Origin: JANQEA01 sp964530075
Lineage (GTDB): Bacteria; Bipolaricaulota; Bipolaricaulia; UBA7950; UBA9294
Assembly: GCA_964530075.1 (NCBI GenBank)
Contig: CAZGXU010000016.1
Coordinates: 1-42,108, forward strand
Direction of reading: 5' to 3'
DNA: 42,108 nt
Shown here one piece after another: positions 23,990-33,860 of this stretch (position 1 is its first letter; each line of letters starts with the position of its first letter). A model generated the notes under the pieces. That model had not been told where the DNA came from, ran no database searches, and worked only from the letters and a program-made list of their open reading frames with translations. Position numbers and translations under genes: made by a program.

Positions 23990-25111
23990 ATGAGCTACAA
24001 GATCGCGATGCTCCCCGGCGACGGCGTCGGGGGCGACGTTCTGGAGGCGGCCAAGGGCGTGCTCGACGCCGTCGGGTTCGAGGCGGAGTACGAGTACGGG
24101 GACATCGGGTGGGAGTTCTGGCGGAGCGAGGGGAACCCGCTCCCCGACCGGACGATCGACCTGCTGAAGCGGACCGACTGCTGCCTGTTCGGGGCGATCA
24201 CGTCGAAGCCGAAGGACGAGGCGGCGGCCGAGCTCGACCCGAGGCTCAAAGACAAAGGCTTCGTCTACTCGAGCCCGATCGTCGGCCTCCGGCAGCTGTT
24301 CAACCTGCACACCAACCTGCGCCCGTGCAAGGCCTACCCGGGGAACCCGCTCAACCTCCGCGACGACATCGACCTCGTCGTCTTCCGGGAGAACACGGAG
24401 GGGCTCTACTCGGGGATCGAGTGGCATCCGGTTCCCGAGACCGTGCGCGCGGCGTTCGACACGCACAGGAAGATGGCGATGTTCGCCGGCGTCGCCAACG
24501 AGGACCTGGCGATCTCGACGCGGATCTTCACCCGTAAGGGCTGCCGGGCGATCCTCCGCGACGCGTTCGAGTACGCGAAGCAGCACGGCTACCCGACCGT
24601 GACCGTCGCAGAGAAGCCGAACGTCATCCGCGAGACCTCCGGGCTGATGATCCGCGAGGCGCGCGCGATGGCACGGGACTACCCCGGAATCGAACTCCGG
24701 GAGACGAACATCGACGCGATGTGCATGTGGCTCGTCAAGAACCCGCAGGACTACGGCGTGCTGGTCAGCTCGAACATGTTCGGCGACATCCTGTCCGACC
24801 TGGCGGCGCAGATCGTCGGCGGGCTCGGCTTCGCCTGCGCCGGGAACATCGGCGACGACTACGCCGTCTTCGAGCCGACGCACGGCTCGGCGCCGAAGTA
24901 CGTCGGACAGAACAAGGTGAACCCGATCGCCACGATCCGCTCGGCGAAGATGATGCTCGACTACCTCGGCGAGACCGCCCCCGCGAACAGGATCGAGACC
25001 GCCGTCGCGAGGACGATCGCCGAAGGGCGTCTACGGACCTACGACATGGGCGGGAGCACGACGACGACCGGGATGGCCGAGGCGATCGCCCGGGCCGCCG
25101 AGGAGGTCTAG
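23990..25111 (+). CDS. Isocitrate/isopropylmalate dehydrogenase-family enzyme
   Basis: A 373-residue beta-decarboxylating dehydrogenase with LPGDGVG near the N-terminus, the substrate helix SSPIVGLRQ, LVVFRENTEGLY, SNMFGDILSDLAA and HGSAPKYVGQNKVNP. The Lys-Tyr pair after HGSAP is the NADP-binding signature seen in E. coli isocitrate dehydrogenase; NAD-dependent members usually have Asp-Ile. The Ser at the start of SSPIVGLRQ fits an isocitrate-type substrate. Homoisocitrate, isopropylmalate or tartrate-type activity cannot be excluded. It is coupled to an MmgE/PrpD gene one base downstream. Confidence 0.85.
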   Translation: MSYKIAMLPGDGVGGDVLEAAKGVLDAVGFEAEYEYGDIGWEFWRSEGNPLPDRTIDLLKRTDCCLFGAITSKPKDEAAAELDPRLKDKGFVYSSPIVGLRQLFNLHTNLRPCKAYPGNPLNLRDDIDLVVFRENTEGLYSGIEWHPVPETVRAAFDTHRKMAMFAGVANEDLAISTRIFTRKGCRAILRDAFEYAKQHGYPTVTVAEKPNVIRETSGLMIREARAMARDYPGIELRETNIDAMCMWLVKNPQDYGVLVSSNMFGDILSDLAAQIVGGLGFACAGNIGDDYAVFEPTHGSAPKYVGQNKVNPIATIRSAKMMLDYLGETAPANRIETAVARTIAEGRLRTYDMGGSTTTTGMAEAIARAAEEV

Positions 25112-25112
25112 G

Positions 25113-26504
25113 ATGGGAGACTCGATCAGCCGAAAGATGGCGCAGTTCGCGCTGTCGCTCACCTACGACCGGATCCCCGAGCCGGCCCGCAAAGAGGCGA
25201 AGCGCTTCCTCCTCGACTCGGTCGGCTGCGCGCTCGCCGCGCTCGACCACGAGGACATGCGGCAGGCGTACGAGCACGTCCAGGCGTTGGGAGGCCGCGA
25301 GCAGGCAACCGTGATCGGCCACGGGACGAGGACGAACCTGGGCAACGCCGCCCTGATGAACGCGCTTCTGATCCGGGCGATGGACTACAACGACATCTAC
25401 TGGAAGCAGGACCCGTCGCATCCGTCGGACGTCCTCCCCGCCGCGCTCGCCCCGGCCGAGTTCAAGGGGCTCAGCGGGAAGGATCTGCTCGTCGGGATCC
25501 TGATCGGCTACGAACTCGAGATGCGTCTCTGCCTTGCCGCCGACCCGGGCGTCCGCGAGGTCGGCTGGCACCACGCCAGCCTGACTCAGTTCGTCAGCCC
25601 GCTCGTCGCCGCGCGGATGCTCGGCTTGACCGAGGACCAAGCGGTCGCCGCGTGCGGGATCTCCGGCTCGAGCCATTTCACCCTCGGCGTCGTCGTCGCG
25701 GGGCACCTGACGAACATGAAAAACACCGCCGACCCGATGGCGACCGAGGCCGGCATCCGCGCCGCGATGCTCGCCGCGACCGGCTACTCCGGGCCGGTCG
25801 AGCTGTTCGAGGGGAAGGAGGGCGTCTTCGAGGTCGTCCGCAACGTCGCGTGGGATCCGGAGAAGATCCTCTCCGGTCTGGGGGACGAGTTCCTGATCAC
25901 CGAGTGCGGATACAAGGCGTTCCCGACCGAGGCGCTGACCCACCAGCCGATCACCGCGGCCCTCGAGCTGATGAGCGCCCACAACGTCGACCCGCACAAG
26001 GTCGGCGAGGTCCTCGTCCGGACGACGACGCGCGGGGCCGACATCCTGTCCGACCCGTCAAAGTACGAACCGCGCACGAAGGAGACGGCCGACCACAGCC
26101 TCCCGTACTGCATCGCCGTCGCCGTCACCAAGGGGAACGTCCTCCCGTCCGACTTCGAAGAGGAGGCGCTGACCGATCCGTTCGTCCGTGAGATGCTCAC
26201 GAAGATCAAGGTCGTCGCCGATCCGGAGATCGATCGGCTCTTCCCGAAGGTGAAGCGGGCGATCGTCACGATCACGACCGAAGACGGGGAGGCGTACACG
26301 GTCCAGGAGGATCACGCGAAGGGACAGGCCGAAAACCCGCTGACCGACGAGGAGCTGATCGCCAAGTTCCGCGCCAACGCGTCGGGCGCGATGACCGACG
26401 GCGCGATGGACCGGGTCGTCGAGGCGACGCTCGCCCTCGAGGAGGCCTCGACCGTCGGCGAATACATGAAGCTGCTGGTGCGCGACCGGGGCGGGCGGAC
26501 GTGA
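25113..26504 (+). CDS. MmgE/PrpD-family protein
   Basis: A 463-residue protein of the family that includes 2-methylcitrate dehydratase, cis-aconitate decarboxylase and iminodisuccinate epimerase. Visible blocks are RFLLDSVGCALAAL, NAALMNALLIRAMDYND (the family's N-A-x-H/M-x-x-D stretch), HPSDVLPAALA and KAFPTEALTHQPITAAL (KxFP-C/T motif). The ATG at 25113 follows the dehydrogenase stop by one base, with GAGGAGG just upstream. Pairing with a decarboxylating dehydrogenase suggests a tricarboxylic-acid conversion such as methylcitrate or aconitate chemistry. The exact substrate is unknown. Confidence 0.87.
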   Translation: MGDSISRKMAQFALSLTYDRIPEPARKEAKRFLLDSVGCALAALDHEDMRQAYEHVQALGGREQATVIGHGTRTNLGNAALMNALLIRAMDYNDIYWKQDPSHPSDVLPAALAPAEFKGLSGKDLLVGILIGYELEMRLCLAADPGVREVGWHHASLTQFVSPLVAARMLGLTEDQAVAACGISGSSHFTLGVVVAGHLTNMKNTADPMATEAGIRAAMLAATGYSGPVELFEGKEGVFEVVRNVAWDPEKILSGLGDEFLITECGYKAFPTEALTHQPITAALELMSAHNVDPHKVGEVLVRTTTRGADILSDPSKYEPRTKETADHSLPYCIAVAVTKGNVLPSDFEEEALTDPFVREMLTKIKVVADPEIDRLFPKVKRAIVTITTEDGEAYTVQEDHAKGQAENPLTDEELIAKFRANASGAMTDGAMDRVVEATLALEEASTVGEYMKLLVRDRGGRT

Positions 26505-26545
26505 GAGCCCTTCTCACGTCCGTCCGGTAGCGGATTCACGGGCCG

Positions 26546-27657
<1,112 letters not shown>

Positions 27658-27661
<4 letters not shown>

Positions 27662-28272
27662 AAGGCGATCTCGAGGGCGAGCCCGTAGCTCACGTACGTG
27701 TACGAGTTGTAATCCACCTCAACGAGGAGCCGCGCGCGATCGGACAGGCGAAGCTTCAATCCGCCCGTGAAGTGGTGCACCAACCCCAATCCCCCGACCA
27801 ACGCGAAGTGAGGCTGATACGCGACGAAGATCGGAAGGAACTTCACATTGCTATCGAAGAAAACCTCGCCGAAGGCTTCCCATCCGAGAACCTCCAGACT
27901 GTAGCCGCCGCCGAACCCGAGCGCCAGAGCGAACGAGTCCGGCTCGTCGAACAACGCGAACTTCAGGTCGCCCGTCGCCCCGAACCAGCCGACGTCCCCT
28001 CCCGCGAGGGGGACCATGAACCCCGTTTGGAATCCCAGATCGACACCATCGACAAGGCCGATCGCAAGCCGTGTCTGAGGCGTGAGGTAGTAGTCGCTGT
28101 CGGTACCGGCCAGATCGAGATCGAACAGCCCGCTGCCGATCGTCAGGGCAACGTTTCCCGCGCCCAGGGTCCTCGCCGTCTGGAAGACGTTGAACAGACA
28201 GCCGCTCAGAAGGAGCGCGGCGGGGATCAGCCCGACGCACAGGATCCAACGAAACCGCTTCCGCATATGCAT
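27658..28272 (-). CDS. Putative lipidated outer-membrane beta-barrel protein
   Basis: A 204-residue protein of unknown function. The ATG at 28272 follows GGAGG by 5 bases. The N-terminus is a lipoprotein signal: basic MRKRFR, a hydrophobic run and the lipobox LLLSGC. The rest is a series of short alternating, Gly- and aromatic-rich segments with amphipathic strands and ends in LALEIAF, a terminal Phe typical of outer-membrane barrels. This points to a diderm cell envelope. I do not recognise the family. A lipidated small barrel is unusual, so a periplasmic barrel is also possible. Confidence 0.75.
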
Positions 28273-28305
28273 GTCCCCCTCCACCGCGCGTGACAAGCCT
28301 GTGAG

Positions 28306-28335
28306 ACTCTGCCGCAACGGGACGGGGAATGTCAA
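28306..28335 (-). promoter_or_regulatory. Possible promoter of the barrel lipoprotein gene
   Basis: A perfect minus-strand TTGACA (28335-28330) is followed after 18 bases by a poor -10, CAGAGT (28311-28306). The lipoprotein ATG lies 34 bases further. The weak -10 makes this tentative. Confidence 0.35.
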
Positions 28336-28387
28336 GCATAGCGCCGAGACACTCGGGCGGGCCGGCGACGGGAGAACGGGTCTTCGT

Positions 28388-28416
28388 TTGTCCGATCGGC
28401 AGGCGGGGGCTATGAT
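28388..28416 (+). promoter_or_regulatory. yebC promoter
   Basis: TTGTCC (28388-28393) and TATGAT (28411-28416) are separated by exactly 17 bases. The yebC ATG with its GGGGGAGG Shine-Dalgarno lies 33 bases downstream. It diverges from the lipoprotein gene promoter region. Confidence 0.6.
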
Positions 28417-28449
28417 GTGTGGATTTCAATCGAGTGACGGGGGAGGCGG

Positions 28450-29205
28450 ATGTCTGGACATTCCAAGTGGGCGAACATCAAGTATCGGAAGGAGCGTCAG
28501 GACAAGAAACGTTCCAACCTGTTCGGCAAGCTGATCAAGGAGATCACACTTCAAGCCCGGAATGGGGACCCAAATCCGGAGAACAACCCCGGCCTCGCCC
28601 AGGCGCTCGAGCGCGCCAAGGCGGCGAACCTGCCGAAGGACAACATCGAACGAGCGATCAAGCGGGCGACCGGTGAGCTCGACGGCGTCCACTACGAAGA
28701 GGCGACCTACGAGGGCTACGCCTCCGACGGCGTCGCCGTTCTTGTCCGTGTCGTGACCGACAACCGGAATCGTGCCTCCGCCGGCGTGCGCCACATCTTC
28801 AGCAAGCACGGCGGAAGCATGGCATCGGCCGGGAGCGTCGCTTGGCTGTTCGACCGAAAGGGGATCGTGGTCTTCGCCGATCTGCCCGAGGACGTCGATC
28901 GGGACGAGCTGGAGATGGCGTTGATCGAGGCCGGCGCCGACGACATCGACGATCAGGGGGACGCGATCGAGGCGATATGCGATCCGTCGCTCCTCTCGAA
29001 GCTGAGCGACGCGTCTCGCGGGCGGGGCGTAACCCCGATCCGGGCCGAGGTGACGATGATCCCCAAGAACACGATCCACGTGGACGGAGGCTCCGCCGAG
29101 AAGGTGCTCAGGCTGATCGACGCCCTCGACGAGAACGAGGACGTCCAGGAAGTCTTCGCCAACTTCGACGTCGACGACGAGGTCTTGGAGAGGCTCAACG
29201 CGTAG
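28450..29205 (+). CDS. yebC: YebC/PmpR-family regulator
   Basis: A 251-residue cytosolic protein of the YebC/TACO1 family, long annotated as a transcriptional regulator and also linked to translation of proline-rich stretches. It opens with the hallmark GHSKWANIKYRKERQDKKR, then KEITLQARNGDPNPENNP and AKAANLPKDNIERAIKRATG, and ends in the usual acidic TACO1-like domain. Length is typical. It has its own promoter and is followed by a small membrane protein gene. In many bacteria it sits near ruvC; that is not seen here. Confidence 0.96.
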   Translation: MSGHSKWANIKYRKERQDKKRSNLFGKLIKEITLQARNGDPNPENNPGLAQALERAKAANLPKDNIERAIKRATGELDGVHYEEATYEGYASDGVAVLVRVVTDNRNRASAGVRHIFSKHGGSMASAGSVAWLFDRKGIVVFADLPEDVDRDELEMALIEAGADDIDDQGDAIEAICDPSLLSKLSDASRGRGVTPIRAEVTMIPKNTIHVDGGSAEKVLRLIDALDENEDVQEVFANFDVDDEVLERLNA

Positions 29206-29247
29206 GCGCAAGAGGACGGGCCAGAAGCGATTGGGAAGGAGGAACCA

Positions 29248-29616
29248 ATGAAGAAGCGTGTGGGGGTTGTGTGTGTGGTACTCAGTCTGTTGGTGCTGAC
29301 GCTCGGCGCTGCGGCGCAGCCGAGCCAGGCATGGATTCCGGGTGTCGCCTCGCTGGTCCTTCCGGGATTGGGGCAGTTCCTCAACGGTCAAGTCGACAAG
29401 GCGTTCCTGCACCTGGGAATCGCGATCGCCCTCGACATCGGCGCGTACTACGCTGCGGCGCTCCTCCCGTTCAGCTACTACAGCTACCCGATCGTCGGGC
29501 TCGTGCACCTCGCGTGGGGGCTGTACAGCGGATTCGACGCGTACAACGTGGCCAAGGAACAGGGGTTTACGCTCGGCGTGGTCGAGAACGGCTTCGCCTT
29601 CTCCTACAGCTTCTGA
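29248..29616 (+). CDS. Small signal-peptide-bearing membrane protein
   Basis: A 122-residue protein with AAGGAGGAA just upstream of its ATG. Residues 1-28 look like a signal peptide (MKKR, a hydrophobic run, then AAAQPSQA). After it come VLPGLGQFLNGQVDKAF, a pattern shared with TM2/DUF5683-like membrane proteins, and two hydrophobic segments (about 53-70 and 77-92). Function unknown. It ends in FAFSYSF, which might also suit an outer-membrane signature. Confidence 0.75.
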   Translation: MKKRVGVVCVVLSLLVLTLGAAAQPSQAWIPGVASLVLPGLGQFLNGQVDKAFLHLGIAIALDIGAYYAAALLPFSYYSYPIVGLVHLAWGLYSGFDAYNVAKEQGFTLGVVENGFAFSYSF

Positions 29617-29648
29617 GCCGCTCTGCGCGGTGAAGAAGATGCCGTCTC

Positions 29649-30539
29649 CTAGAGGAGGACGAGGAGGGTCGTGGCCACGACGGCCAACACGACGTTGAGC
29701 AACTGACGAAGGCCCCGATCGATGTCGGCCGGGGCCTTCTCTGTTGGCAGGAGCTCGTTGGAAATCAGCCGATGTCGGCCCGTGTCGGGATCGACGTCGA
29801 TCCGGAGCCGGCCCAGATACCTCCCGAACGCGCCCGATTGTACGATCAGCGTCTCGCCGACGCGGACCGGATCGATCGTCTCCTCGTGCGAGTGCCCGGT
29901 GACGAAGACGTCGATCTCCGGGACGTCGTTCGCCACCCGGATCGCGTCGGCGACGGGGAGATGTGCGATGACAACGATCAGGTCCCGGTCGTCCGCGGCC
30001 CCGTCGATCTCGCCCCGGACCGCGACCGAGGGGGGAACCGTACGGAGCCCCGGATAGGCCGAGTACGGAAGATACTCCTCGGTGATCAGTCCAATCACCA
30101 AGACCGAGACCTCGCCGACCTCGAGTCGCGCCGACGCCGCGAACGGAGCGGCTCCCGGGCGGACCGGCTTCAGGTTCGCGCAGAGGACGGGGAAGTCCGC
30201 CTTCCGCGCGAGTTCGTCGAGCCGTTTGCCCCCCCAATACATATCGTGGTTGCCGAGCGCCATCGCCTCATAGCCGACGCGGTTCATCCAATCGACCATC
30301 TCGTCGGCGCCCCAGACGGCCGGGAGCGGACGCCGAAAGTCCTGCCACGCGTCCCCGGCATCGAACAACAGGACCGGGGCGTCCCCGGCGCGCTCGTCGG
30401 CGATGAACCGCTCGATCGAAGCCAGACGTTCGAAGTGCAGATGGAGGTCGTTCGTGTAGAGGATCGTCAGGGGAGACGAAGCGCCCCCGATCGCGATGAT
30501 CAGGAGCGCACCTCCGAGGACCAGGACACGCCTCACCAC
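29649..30539 (-). CDS. Membrane-anchored metallophosphoesterase (5'-nucleotidase-like)
   Basis: A 296-residue calcineurin-like phosphoesterase. After an N-terminal hydrophobic signal (VLVLGGALLIIAIGG) come the metal-binding motifs in order: TNDLHLHF, DAGDAWQ, ALGNHDMYWG, a later His in IAHLP and GHSHEE. This matches the catalytic domain of UshA-type nucleotidases, but the separate substrate-binding domain is absent. The C-terminus ends in a hydrophobic segment (LLNVVLAVVATTLLVLL), so both ends may be membrane-inserted. The start is GTG at 30539 after GGAGG; a second GTG at 30536 overlaps the upstream stop and is equally possible. Confidence 0.87.
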   Translation of the reverse strand: MVRRVLVLGGALLIIAIGGASSPLTILYTNDLHLHFERLASIERFIADERAGDAPVLLFDAGDAWQDFRRPLPAVWGADEMVDWMNRVGYEAMALGNHDMYWGGKRLDELARKADFPVLCANLKPVRPGAAPFAASARLEVGEVSVLVIGLITEEYLPYSAYPGLRTVPPSVAVRGEIDGAADDRDLIVVIAHLPVADAIRVANDVPEIDVFVTGHSHEETIDPVRVGETLIVQSGAFGRYLGRLRIDVDPDTGRHRLISNELLPTEKAPADIDRGLRQLLNVVLAVVATTLLVLL

Positions 30540-31096
30540 GATGCCCCTCCTACGGACAGCCGGATCCCGTCCGGCCGGACCGAGGCCCCGATCTCCCACA
30601 GCCCGTCTCCGCTAGGGAAGATCCGCACGCCGGCGAACGGCTCGGCGGTCGTCTCGGTCGCTTCCACGCCGACGAACAGCGAGAACTGCGGCCGCGCCGA
30701 CAGCTGAACGCTCCCCCAACGACAGGCCCCTTCACCCCACGTCCGCCCCCAATCGATCCGGACCGGGCCGAAGAAGAGGGTCGACACGACGCCGATCCCG
30801 TCGGTGCCCAGCGTCGCCGCTACGAAGAGCGGAACGAGGTCCTCGACGACGACGGCCTTGACGCCGAGATCGAACAGGTCGCTCGAACACCACGCCGCCG
30901 AGACCTCGATCCGAGACGTTACGTCCCGTTTCACGCACGCGGCCGTGCCGAGCGGGCCGCATGTGAGGTCGACCCGCGTCGCCCCCGGCGGGAGAAGGAT
31001 CATCGCGCTCGATCGCCCGAACGGTACACCAGGAGGCGATGCCGCGGTCGCCAAGCCGACGGAGCAGGCCAGAAGGAGGACGCCCCACCGCTTCAT
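30533..31096 (-). CDS. Secreted hypothetical protein
   Basis: I do not recognise this 187-residue protein. The ATG at 31096 opens a signal peptide (MKRWGVLLLACSVGLATAA). The rest is rich in short beta-type segments with paired cysteines (LTCGPLGTAAC, AAWCSSD) and ends in a GIRLSVGGASW strand, which might form a barrel or periplasmic sandwich. Its stop overlaps the start of the phosphoesterase gene (GTGGTGA), so the two are co-translated and may work together in the envelope. The Shine-Dalgarno is weak. Confidence 0.68.
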   Translation of the reverse strand: MKRWGVLLLACSVGLATAASPPGVPFGRSSAMILLPPGATRVDLTCGPLGTAACVKRDVTSRIEVSAAWCSSDLFDLGVKAVVVEDLVPLFVAATLGTDGIGVVSTLFFGPVRIDWGRTWGEGACRWGSVQLSARPQFSLFVGVEATETTAEPFAGVRIFPSGDGLWEIGASVRPDGIRLSVGGASW

Positions 31097-31173
31097 CTCG
31101 GACCCAGCATAGCCGCGGGACGAGGCCGGGCCAAGCGTTGATTTCGCTCGTTCGTGTCGACACAATCGATACT

Positions 31174-32556
31174 ATGCTCCTGGAACGGGTCCGAGCCACG
31201 ATCGACCAGCACCGGATGCTGAACCCGGGCGAGACGGTCCTCGTCGCCGTCTCCGGCGGGATCGATTCGGTCGTCCTCCTCGACCTCCTCCAGCGGGTCG
31301 GGCCGGACTACGGCGTCTCCCTTCACGTCGCCCATCTCGACCACGGGATCCGCGGATCGGCCTCGTCCGATGATGCACGATTCGTCGTGCGACTCGCCGA
31401 AGGGTGCGGACTCCCGATTCACGTCTCCCGCCTCGGCCCCGACGCGCTCGCCGCCCATCGCGGGCACGGGCCCGAGGGGGCCGCCCGGGAGGCGCGCCTC
31501 GCGTTCCTCGAGTCCGTCGCCGGGAAGATCGGAGCGGAGCGGATCGCCCTCGGGCATAACGCGAACGACCGGGCGGAGACGGTCCTCCACCGACTCGCCC
31601 GCGGGACGGGACCGACGGGGCTTCGCGGCATCCTGCCGGTCCGCCGTCCGTACGTCCGGCCGCTGATCGACACGACGCGGGATGAGATCGACGCGTACGC
31701 CCGGGAGCGGAAGCTCGTCTGGCGCGACGACGCCTCGAACGCCGACGTGTCGTTCGCCCGCAACCGGATCCGCCATCGGGTCCTCCCGGAGCTGGAGGCG
31801 ATCAATCCGAGAGCCGTCGAGGCGATCTGTCGCGGATCGCTCCTCGCCTCCGAGGCGGAGGAGGCGAACCGCTTCCTGGCCTCGACGCTCTGGGCCGGCG
31901 TCTGCCCCGAAGAAGGTGCGGAGCGGCTGACGCTCCGGCGGGGCGCGCTCATCTCGTACCCGCCGGTGGTGCAAAGGCTCCTGCTGAGGGAGGGGGCGCG
32001 TCGCGTCCGAGGGGACCTCGTCGGCATCGAGCACGATCACGTCGAGGCGGTCGTCCGGCTGATCGCGCCCGGGCCGGCGCACGGTGAGCTGTCCCTGCCC
32101 GGTCTGCACATTCGGCTGCAGTCCGACGAGATTCTCCTGACGCGAGTCGCCGAGGTCCCTCTCGCTCCGTGGGCGTTCCCGGTCGACCTCGGGGAGACCG
32201 AGATCGCCGAGCCGCCGATCTCGCTCCGGCTCGCGATCGTCGAGAACGAGCCGCCCCCGGTGAACGCGGCCGACCGATGGACCGAGCTGGCCGACGCCGA
32301 TCGCATCGTCTACCCGCTGGAACTCCGTTCCCGGCGAGAGGGGGACCGCTTCGTGCCGTTCGGCCTCGGGAAGCGCGTGAAGCTGAAGGACTTCCTGATC
32401 GACGAGCGCGTGCCGTACTTCGACCGGGGCCGTCTTCCGCTCCTGTGCGATCGGGAGAAGATCGTCTGGGTCGTCGGCGTCCGCCTTTCCAACGAGGTCC
32501 GGATCACCGGCGCCACGCAGAGGTACCTCTCGATGCAAGCGAGGGAGCGCGCATGA
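31174..32556 (+). CDS. tilS: tRNA(Ile)-lysidine synthase
   Basis: TilS adds lysine to C34 of the CAU-anticodon tRNA-Ile so that it reads AUA. The 460 residues show the PP-loop ATP-binding motif SGGIDS (27-32), the HLDHGIRG region, GHNANDRAETVL and a C-terminal TilS domain with GDRFVPFGLGKRVKLKDF. The ATG at 31174 gives the usual family N-terminus but has no Shine-Dalgarno, so initiation may be leaderless or begin at an in-frame TTG at 31138. Its stop overlaps the rseP start (ATGA). Confidence 0.95.
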   Translation: MLLERVRATIDQHRMLNPGETVLVAVSGGIDSVVLLDLLQRVGPDYGVSLHVAHLDHGIRGSASSDDARFVVRLAEGCGLPIHVSRLGPDALAAHRGHGPEGAAREARLAFLESVAGKIGAERIALGHNANDRAETVLHRLARGTGPTGLRGILPVRRPYVRPLIDTTRDEIDAYARERKLVWRDDASNADVSFARNRIRHRVLPELEAINPRAVEAICRGSLLASEAEEANRFLASTLWAGVCPEEGAERLTLRRGALISYPPVVQRLLLREGARRVRGDLVGIEHDHVEAVVRLIAPGPAHGELSLPGLHIRLQSDEILLTRVAEVPLAPWAFPVDLGETEIAEPPISLRLAIVENEPPPVNAADRWTELADADRIVYPLELRSRREGDRFVPFGLGKRVKLKDFLIDERVPYFDRGRLPLLCDREKIVWVVGVRLSNEVRITGATQRYLSMQARERA

Positions 32557-33860
32557 ACGCATTGATCACGTTGCTGGTCTTCATCGGCTCGATCATCGCG
32601 CTCGTCGGCCTCCACGAGGCGGGCCACTTCTTCGCCGCCAAGCTGTCCGGCGTTCTCGTGAAGGAGTTCGCGATCGGATTCGGCCCCCGCCTTCTGTCGA
32701 TTCAAAGGAAGGAGACCCGGTACTCGATCCGGGCGATCCCGTTCGGCGGGTACGTGCGGATGGCCGGGGAGGATCGGGGAGAGACCGATGCGACGATCCC
32801 CGAGACCCGGATCCTCTACAACAAGCCGCCGTACGTACGCGCCGCTATCAGCCTCGCTGGGCCACTGGCGAACCTGCTCGGCGCGTTTCTCGTCGGCCTT
32901 CTCGTCCTCTGGGGGTTCGGCGTGCCGATGCTCCAGGTCGCCGACGTGATGCCGGACTCCCCCGCTGCCGAGGCGCTCCTCCCTGGGGACCGGGTCCGGT
33001 CGATCGGCGGAACGCCGATCTTCGACCGGGAAGACGCCACCGCGGCCATTCAGCGCTCCGGTGGCTCGCCGATCGAGATCGAGGTCGAACGGGACGACGA
33101 ACCGATGCGACTGACGCTCACGCCGACGTACGAAGAGGACGAGAAGCGATACATTATCGGTGCGTATTTCCTGACGGACACGTTCACCAACGAAGTGACG
33201 GCGCTCGATCCGGCGGCGCCGCTCCGACTCGCCGGCGTCCGAGTCGGGGACCGCGTCGTCGCCGTCGACGGCACGAAGGTCGATACGGCGATCGACCTGC
33301 TCGTCCACTTCGAGGACCCGGATTCCCCGGCCGCCGGCGCCCTCACGGTCCAGCGCGGAGGCGAGACGTTCGATCTGCCGCTTTCTCTCACCCAAGTGAA
33401 GGCGGGACAGCTGCTCGACGGCGTGACGTTCGGGGATCTCGGCGTCGTCCGTCGACGGCCGGGGCCGATCATCGGCCTGGAGCTTGGAGCCGAACAGTTC
33501 GCAGGGAACGTCGGCCTCCTCGCCACGTGGGCGCGCCAACTCGTTTCGGGAGAGGTCTCGGCCAGCGAGGCGGTCGCCGGGCCGGTCGGCCTCGCGCACC
33601 TCCTCGGCGAGGGCGCCCGGATGGGGGCGGTCGCCTTCTTCAGCCTCCTCGCGTTCCTCAGCATCAATTTCGGGCTTCTGAATCTGATCCCGTTCCCGGC
33701 GCTGGACGGCAGCCGCGCCGCGTTCGCCCTGTACGAGTGGGTGCGTGGAAGCCCGATCCCTCCCGAACGGGAAGGCCTGATCCACGCGATCGGCTTCCTG
33801 ATCCTGCTCGGCGTGATGGTCCTGGTGACCTATCAGGACATCATCAGGCTGCTTCGATGA
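32553..33860 (+). CDS. rseP: Site-2 intramembrane protease, RseP/RIP family
   Basis: A 435-residue zinc metalloprotease that cuts membrane-bound anti-sigma factors or signal-peptide remnants. It has the membrane-embedded HEAGH motif (21-25), the second-site FPALDG (D385), two PDZ domains (around VADVMPDSPAAEALLPGD and TALDPAAPLRLAGVRVGD) and about four membrane helices. It is translationally coupled to tilS. Its last 17 bases overlap the end of the convergent ispF. Two PDZ domains match the Gram-negative RseP layout. Confidence 0.94.
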   Translation: MNALITLLVFIGSIIALVGLHEAGHFFAAKLSGVLVKEFAIGFGPRLLSIQRKETRYSIRAIPFGGYVRMAGEDRGETDATIPETRILYNKPPYVRAAISLAGPLANLLGAFLVGLLVLWGFGVPMLQVADVMPDSPAAEALLPGDRVRSIGGTPIFDREDATAAIQRSGGSPIEIEVERDDEPMRLTLTPTYEEDEKRYIIGAYFLTDTFTNEVTALDPAAPLRLAGVRVGDRVVAVDGTKVDTAIDLLVHFEDPDSPAAGALTVQRGGETFDLPLSLTQVKAGQLLDGVTFGDLGVVRRRPGPIIGLELGAEQFAGNVGLLATWARQLVSGEVSASEAVAGPVGLAHLLGEGARMGAVAFFSLLAFLSINFGLLNLIPFPALDGSRAAFALYEWVRGSPIPPEREGLIHAIGFLILLGVMVLVTYQDIIRLLR

